In this document: one piece after another, positions 60,605 to 64,000 of the stretch
How the letters are laid out: each line of letters starts with the position of its first letter
How positions within the stretch are numbered: position 1 is the first letter of the stretch
NCBI RefSeq assembly: GCF_014805625.2
Contig: NW_023998436.1
Coordinates: forward strand, 1,948,565-2,012,564
DNA: 64,000 bases
Origin: Glossina fuscipes
Lineage: Eukaryota > Arthropoda > Insecta > Diptera > Glossinidae
Reading direction: 5' to 3'
The notes under the pieces: model-generated
Database searches by the model: none
The model's input: the letters and a program-made list of their open reading frames with translations, nothing else
What the model was told of the DNA's origin: nothing
Made by a program: the position numbers and the translations under genes

Positions 60605-61590
60605 TTTTGATACTCTACGCCACTTGTGATACAACATATATTAAGTTTGTGCGGACGTGTGTAACAGAAGCGCAGAAGGGCATAAGATAGATGCACTTTT
60701 TGTTGCACCAATCGATTCAGAATCATTTTCTAAACCGAAGTAAGCTTACCTATCCATCTGTCTATTAAGATATTTTGATGAAATTTGATGTACTGCCATA
60801 CTTTATCTCAGGACGGACTCTGTTAAAAATGATTTGCATCGGTCCCCAAACCCCATATAACGCCCCATTTTAAAAAGTTATTATATGGAAGCATTTGCAA
60901 TTTCCAAAATTTCTCGACAAAAGTGTCTAAGCAATAGTATTTCGGCATTCTAAATTAGTATGAAAACTTTGGACCGGCTGAGGCAATTTTTATACACTCT
61001 CCCATACAGCGAAAACTAAAGCTCATGTGACAAAAAGGTCTAATTTTCAACGCTTCATGATGAAAATCAGATCATAATAGAAAAATAAGATAAAAAAAGT
61101 CATATGCGAAATTTGGACCATCTCGACCTATTTTTTGGATCCTACCGTATATATAAATTTTTACGAAAATTGATCTCTAAGCTAAATTTTAATAGGTTAT
61201 GATGAAAATTAGCTCATAATAGTAATTGGATACAAAAATTAACTTTATAAAATTTGGACCACGTACGCCTATTTTTGGATCCTATTCTAAATAAGGATTT
61301 TCAGGAAAATGTTTTTTATTTAAGGCAGAAAAGTTTAAATTATGATATATTATAATAAAAACATCCATAACAGTAATAAAAAGTTCTATAACATAAAAAT
61401 TAACCTCTTGGCAACAACCGTTCTTATGAACAATGGGCTTTTATTTGCAAAGGGGGGTATTTTTTAATACATAGCCTCATAATAGTAAGTTCATATAAAA
61501 AGAGGGTGCAATTTTTCTAATGTTTTATGACAAAACCAAGAACTGTGCTAGACAATGTGCGATAGGGTTTTTAGGAACCAGCCTAGCCGG
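60605..61590 (-). repeat. Family B dispersed repeat, near full length, inverted
   Basis: Left end 'gatactctacgccacttgtg', then 'gtttgtgcggacgtgtgtaa', 'aagataga..cttttt', 'cccatataacgccccatttt', 'ctctcccatacagcgaaaac' and so on, to the right end 'gcctagccggactataatg'. Length is about 985 bp. This copy starts about 150 bases after the tRNA gene and has no ORF of significance. 61591-62269 shows only T-rich runs. Confidence 0.7.
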
Positions 61591-62269
61591 ACTATAATGT
61601 TTTTTTTCTGTCTTTTTTTTGTTTTTTTTGTTTTTTGATTAAGTAACTTATTTCTTCTAATATTCATATCTTATATGTTTGTGGTATTAAATTGGTTTCA
61701 AATGTCAAATGGTCACAAAAACGTATTTCGTTAAAAACGTTTTGCTTAAAAACTTGTTAAACTGAAATTCACAAAAAAAGTTTACTTTACTGTACGCGCA
61801 GCTGGTCATTCATCCGAAGGTCTTAATCAGCTTAAGATTTCTATATCTATGCCATATGCCATACGCCATGTACGCTATGTACACCTAACTTCGAAATAGT
61901 TAATCGCTACATTTTCAAAGTGCTGATCAGCTTCCTATACTAGAGTTTAATTTACAGATTGATATTAAGACTAAGGTAAAGAGGAAGGAAATTGGCAAAA
62001 TCAAACGGGTGGCAAAAGATTCATTCCAGATCATTATTGCTTTTCCATTGTAATTATAAAAAAGAGATTTCGTGGCTTTCCTTTTGATCTTTTTCCTGTG
62101 CATACACTTCTCATCGGTGGTGCTATTGTTTTCACATCATCAACATTATCAATCTATCATTATTTCCATTAGCTCTACGAAAAGGATCAGACTCGCGAGA
62201 AAATTTGTAAAATCCCGACATTGCTCGATAGCGGGAGAGAAAAATTGATTTATCATTTGCAGAACTGAT

Positions 62270-63100
62270 TCCTCATCTGTTTTCTTCTTTTTAAGCATGG
62301 CCAATAGTCCGTCGATCCGTCCGTCCGTGTGTGCAGTGCCTGTTGCAAACATTCTCCTGGTCGCAATAACGGAGCAAGCGATTCTGAATTTGGGAATAAC
62401 ATTGGAAGTCTTGCACGCAGTTTGGAAAATGATCTAAATAAATCTAAGGGCTCGCTTACAGCACTATGTAAAGTGGAGACAACGCTTCTATTCAATACGA
62501 GTAAAAATCGGTTTTTTGATCATTACATAAAAGCTGGGCCATGCTGTAATATCTGTATTGGAAAAAATTGTCCACGGCTATGCAATACTATAGTGTATTG
62601 AAATTTAATTTTTTTTTTTTATCTCCTTCATAACGGGCAGAAACAAGCTTATATAAAAGTATATTCTTGGCCAGTTTCAAAGTTGGAATCTGGTTCGTTT
62701 GTCTGTTGGTTCGTTTACATGATCGTTTCCCGTTCGCAAAAAAGAATATATCGCTTACGAATTTGCAGAAGGGTTTGAGAATGGCAATTACGCCTGTAAA
62801 GCCCACACTTCTACACAAACAAAACAATTGCTCGTTCATTTTTCCACAAAATTAGTTTACCAAAATTTAAAAAATCAGCCAAGCAAATCTAAAGGGATAT
62901 ACAAATTTACATTTTTCCTTTTCTTTTTTAAATCTTTTCTGGGATAACGGTGATGGATGGATAAAAGATTTGGTCGCAGCGGAATATAATTTCTTACATT
63001 GTTTTTTTTTTATGAGGATGTGTTCTGTCAAAAGTATGGTTCACTCTAGCCCTGCGCATTTGTCGAGTCTCTCTAACAAAAAAGTCAATTCTAAGCTGAG
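62270..63100 (+). repeat. Family A dispersed repeat
   Basis: Contains 'gtccgtcgatccgtccgtcc' with 'gcctgttgcaaacattctcc' and 'tggtcgcaataacggagcaa', then 'atactatagtgtattgaaat' leading into a second module. That module has 'cgtttgtctgttggttcgtt', 'aagaatatatcgcttacgaa' and 'gggataacggtgatggatgg'. Same module order as 19880-20680 and 56470-57260. Confidence 0.6.
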
Positions 63101-63311
63101 TAGACGAGAACTAGTGCTTTAAGTCTATCTACCTAAGCATCTAGTTCTCTTACTATCCTCATAATCGACGGATGCCTGAGAAATATATATAGATATAGCT
63201 AGTTTAAGGAATATATAGAATATATCAGCGGTGATGTCAGCGCAAATAATTTTGTGAACTCTTTTTGCCGTGCGAGCGTCGATTATCATTATTCTGAAAA
63301 AGCACGCTATC

Positions 63312-63374
63312 ATGGCTTTAAGCATTTTACGCCCATTTTTCGCTCTACTTGCATCATTTTTTTTTATTGCCAGG
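63312..63374 (+). other. Possible first coding exon with signal peptide
   Basis: ATG at 63312 opens 21 codons, 'MALSILRPFFALLASFFFIA' plus R, a convincing hydrophobic signal sequence, ending in frame at a good donor (AGG then GTATGT at 63375). The rest of the gene would lie farther right; I cannot identify a matching exon before 64000. From 63465 to 63716 one frame is coding-like but has a TAA ('ILPKKMRVEAVARARQPNKL', then 'GQIERIVIDKEMISEVVKVT'), which may be unrelated debris. Confidence 0.3.
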
Positions 63375-64000
63375 GTATGTGTCTTTACTTACTTTGGCAC
63401 TGCAATAAAATGTAGAATTAGGCAGTCTATGGGAAATTTTGCCTTCAAAATGGACGATTAAAAATGTTTCGAAACTGCTTCAAAGATTGCGAGGAGCGAG
63501 GTTACAAATGCTACCAATCCTTCCCAAAAAGATGAGAGTTGAAGCAGTTGCAAGAGCTAGGCAGCCTAATAAGCTCATCAATGCTTAAAATGAGGGACAA
63601 ATTGAGAGAATTGTAATCGATAAGGAAATGATTAGTGAAGTCGTTAAAGTAACAGAAATTTCGTACGATCTACTTCGATTAGTTTTAACTATGGTTTGAA
63701 CATGAAACGAACGATAGCACAATAATGCTGTGAACCCACACTCATTCTACTCTCTAGCAGATATTCGATGAATGCCATCATAGGGTATACAGCGAAGAAT
63801 CAATATGTTCTTTAGACCTTCTACATACTATCCGTTACTGTAAAATGTCTTTTTGTGATTGCTTGTAAGGAATCTGGACAATCTGTTTGGCTTCCAGCCG
63901 TCCATTAAATTTTATTGATTTGTTTGTTGATGGGATTGAGCATTCTTTGTCAGATAAAGTGACTCTATCCTGTCACCCAATTGTCAGTAGTTGAACAGCA

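Noticed and set aside
1..64000. CRISPR array, phage or bacterial operon
   Set aside because: No spaced short direct repeats, ribosome-binding sites or operon packing; intron-containing fly genes dominate the window.

Overview
This is a window of an AT-rich nuclear genome of a higher fly (Diptera, Cyclorrhapha). The proteins are fly-like: kkv-type chitin synthase, Prosbeta7, an SDF2-type MIR protein, a TMEM9 protein and a mu2/MDC1-like FHA-BRCT protein. Introns begin GT and end AG, and much of the DNA is one of two dispersed repeat families carrying GGACAGACGGAC-type tracts that are common in higher flies. A calyptrate such as a tsetse fly or blowfly is my guess; nothing here proves the genus. 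The sequence is a draft, with two 10-N gaps (13140-13149 and 42351-42360).

Layout. 1-2580: repeats. 2583-5533 (+): mu2-like gene broken by frame changes, an in-frame stop and a deletion in its FHA domain. 5534-32179: a 26 kb stretch with no intact gene that I can recognise. It holds repeat copies, a LINE relic (about 23340-24240, -), degenerate tandem repeats, microsatellites and a decayed coding relic (about 28700-29560). 32180-36469 is a compact block of three housekeeping genes: SDF2-like (-), then TMEM9-like (+) from a shared 492 bp divergent promoter, then Prosbeta7 (-), tail to tail with TMEM9. 36840-42400: LINE fragment, an orphan terminal exon and another coding relic. 42828-55020 (-): kkv, with eight visible exons including two 177-nt alternatives. 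Its first intron carries a tRNA-derived SINE with target-site duplications and other repeats. 55021-64000: repeats, a GC-richer ambiguous ORF region near 58 kb, a perfect tRNA-Arg(TCG) at 60379-60451, a near-full-length family B repeat, and a signal-peptide-like exon at 63312.

How the genes relate. They do not form a pathway. SDF2 (ER lumen quality control), TMEM9 (endo-lysosomal membrane) and Prosbeta7 (proteasome core) are broadly expressed genes packed together. kkv is the large developmentally regulated gene that makes cuticle and tracheal chitin. I found no convincing new molecular system. The most useful observations are the alternative kkv exons with unequal splice donors, the missing kkv 3' end beside a gap, the SINE, the inverted-repeat structure of family B, and the decayed mu2.
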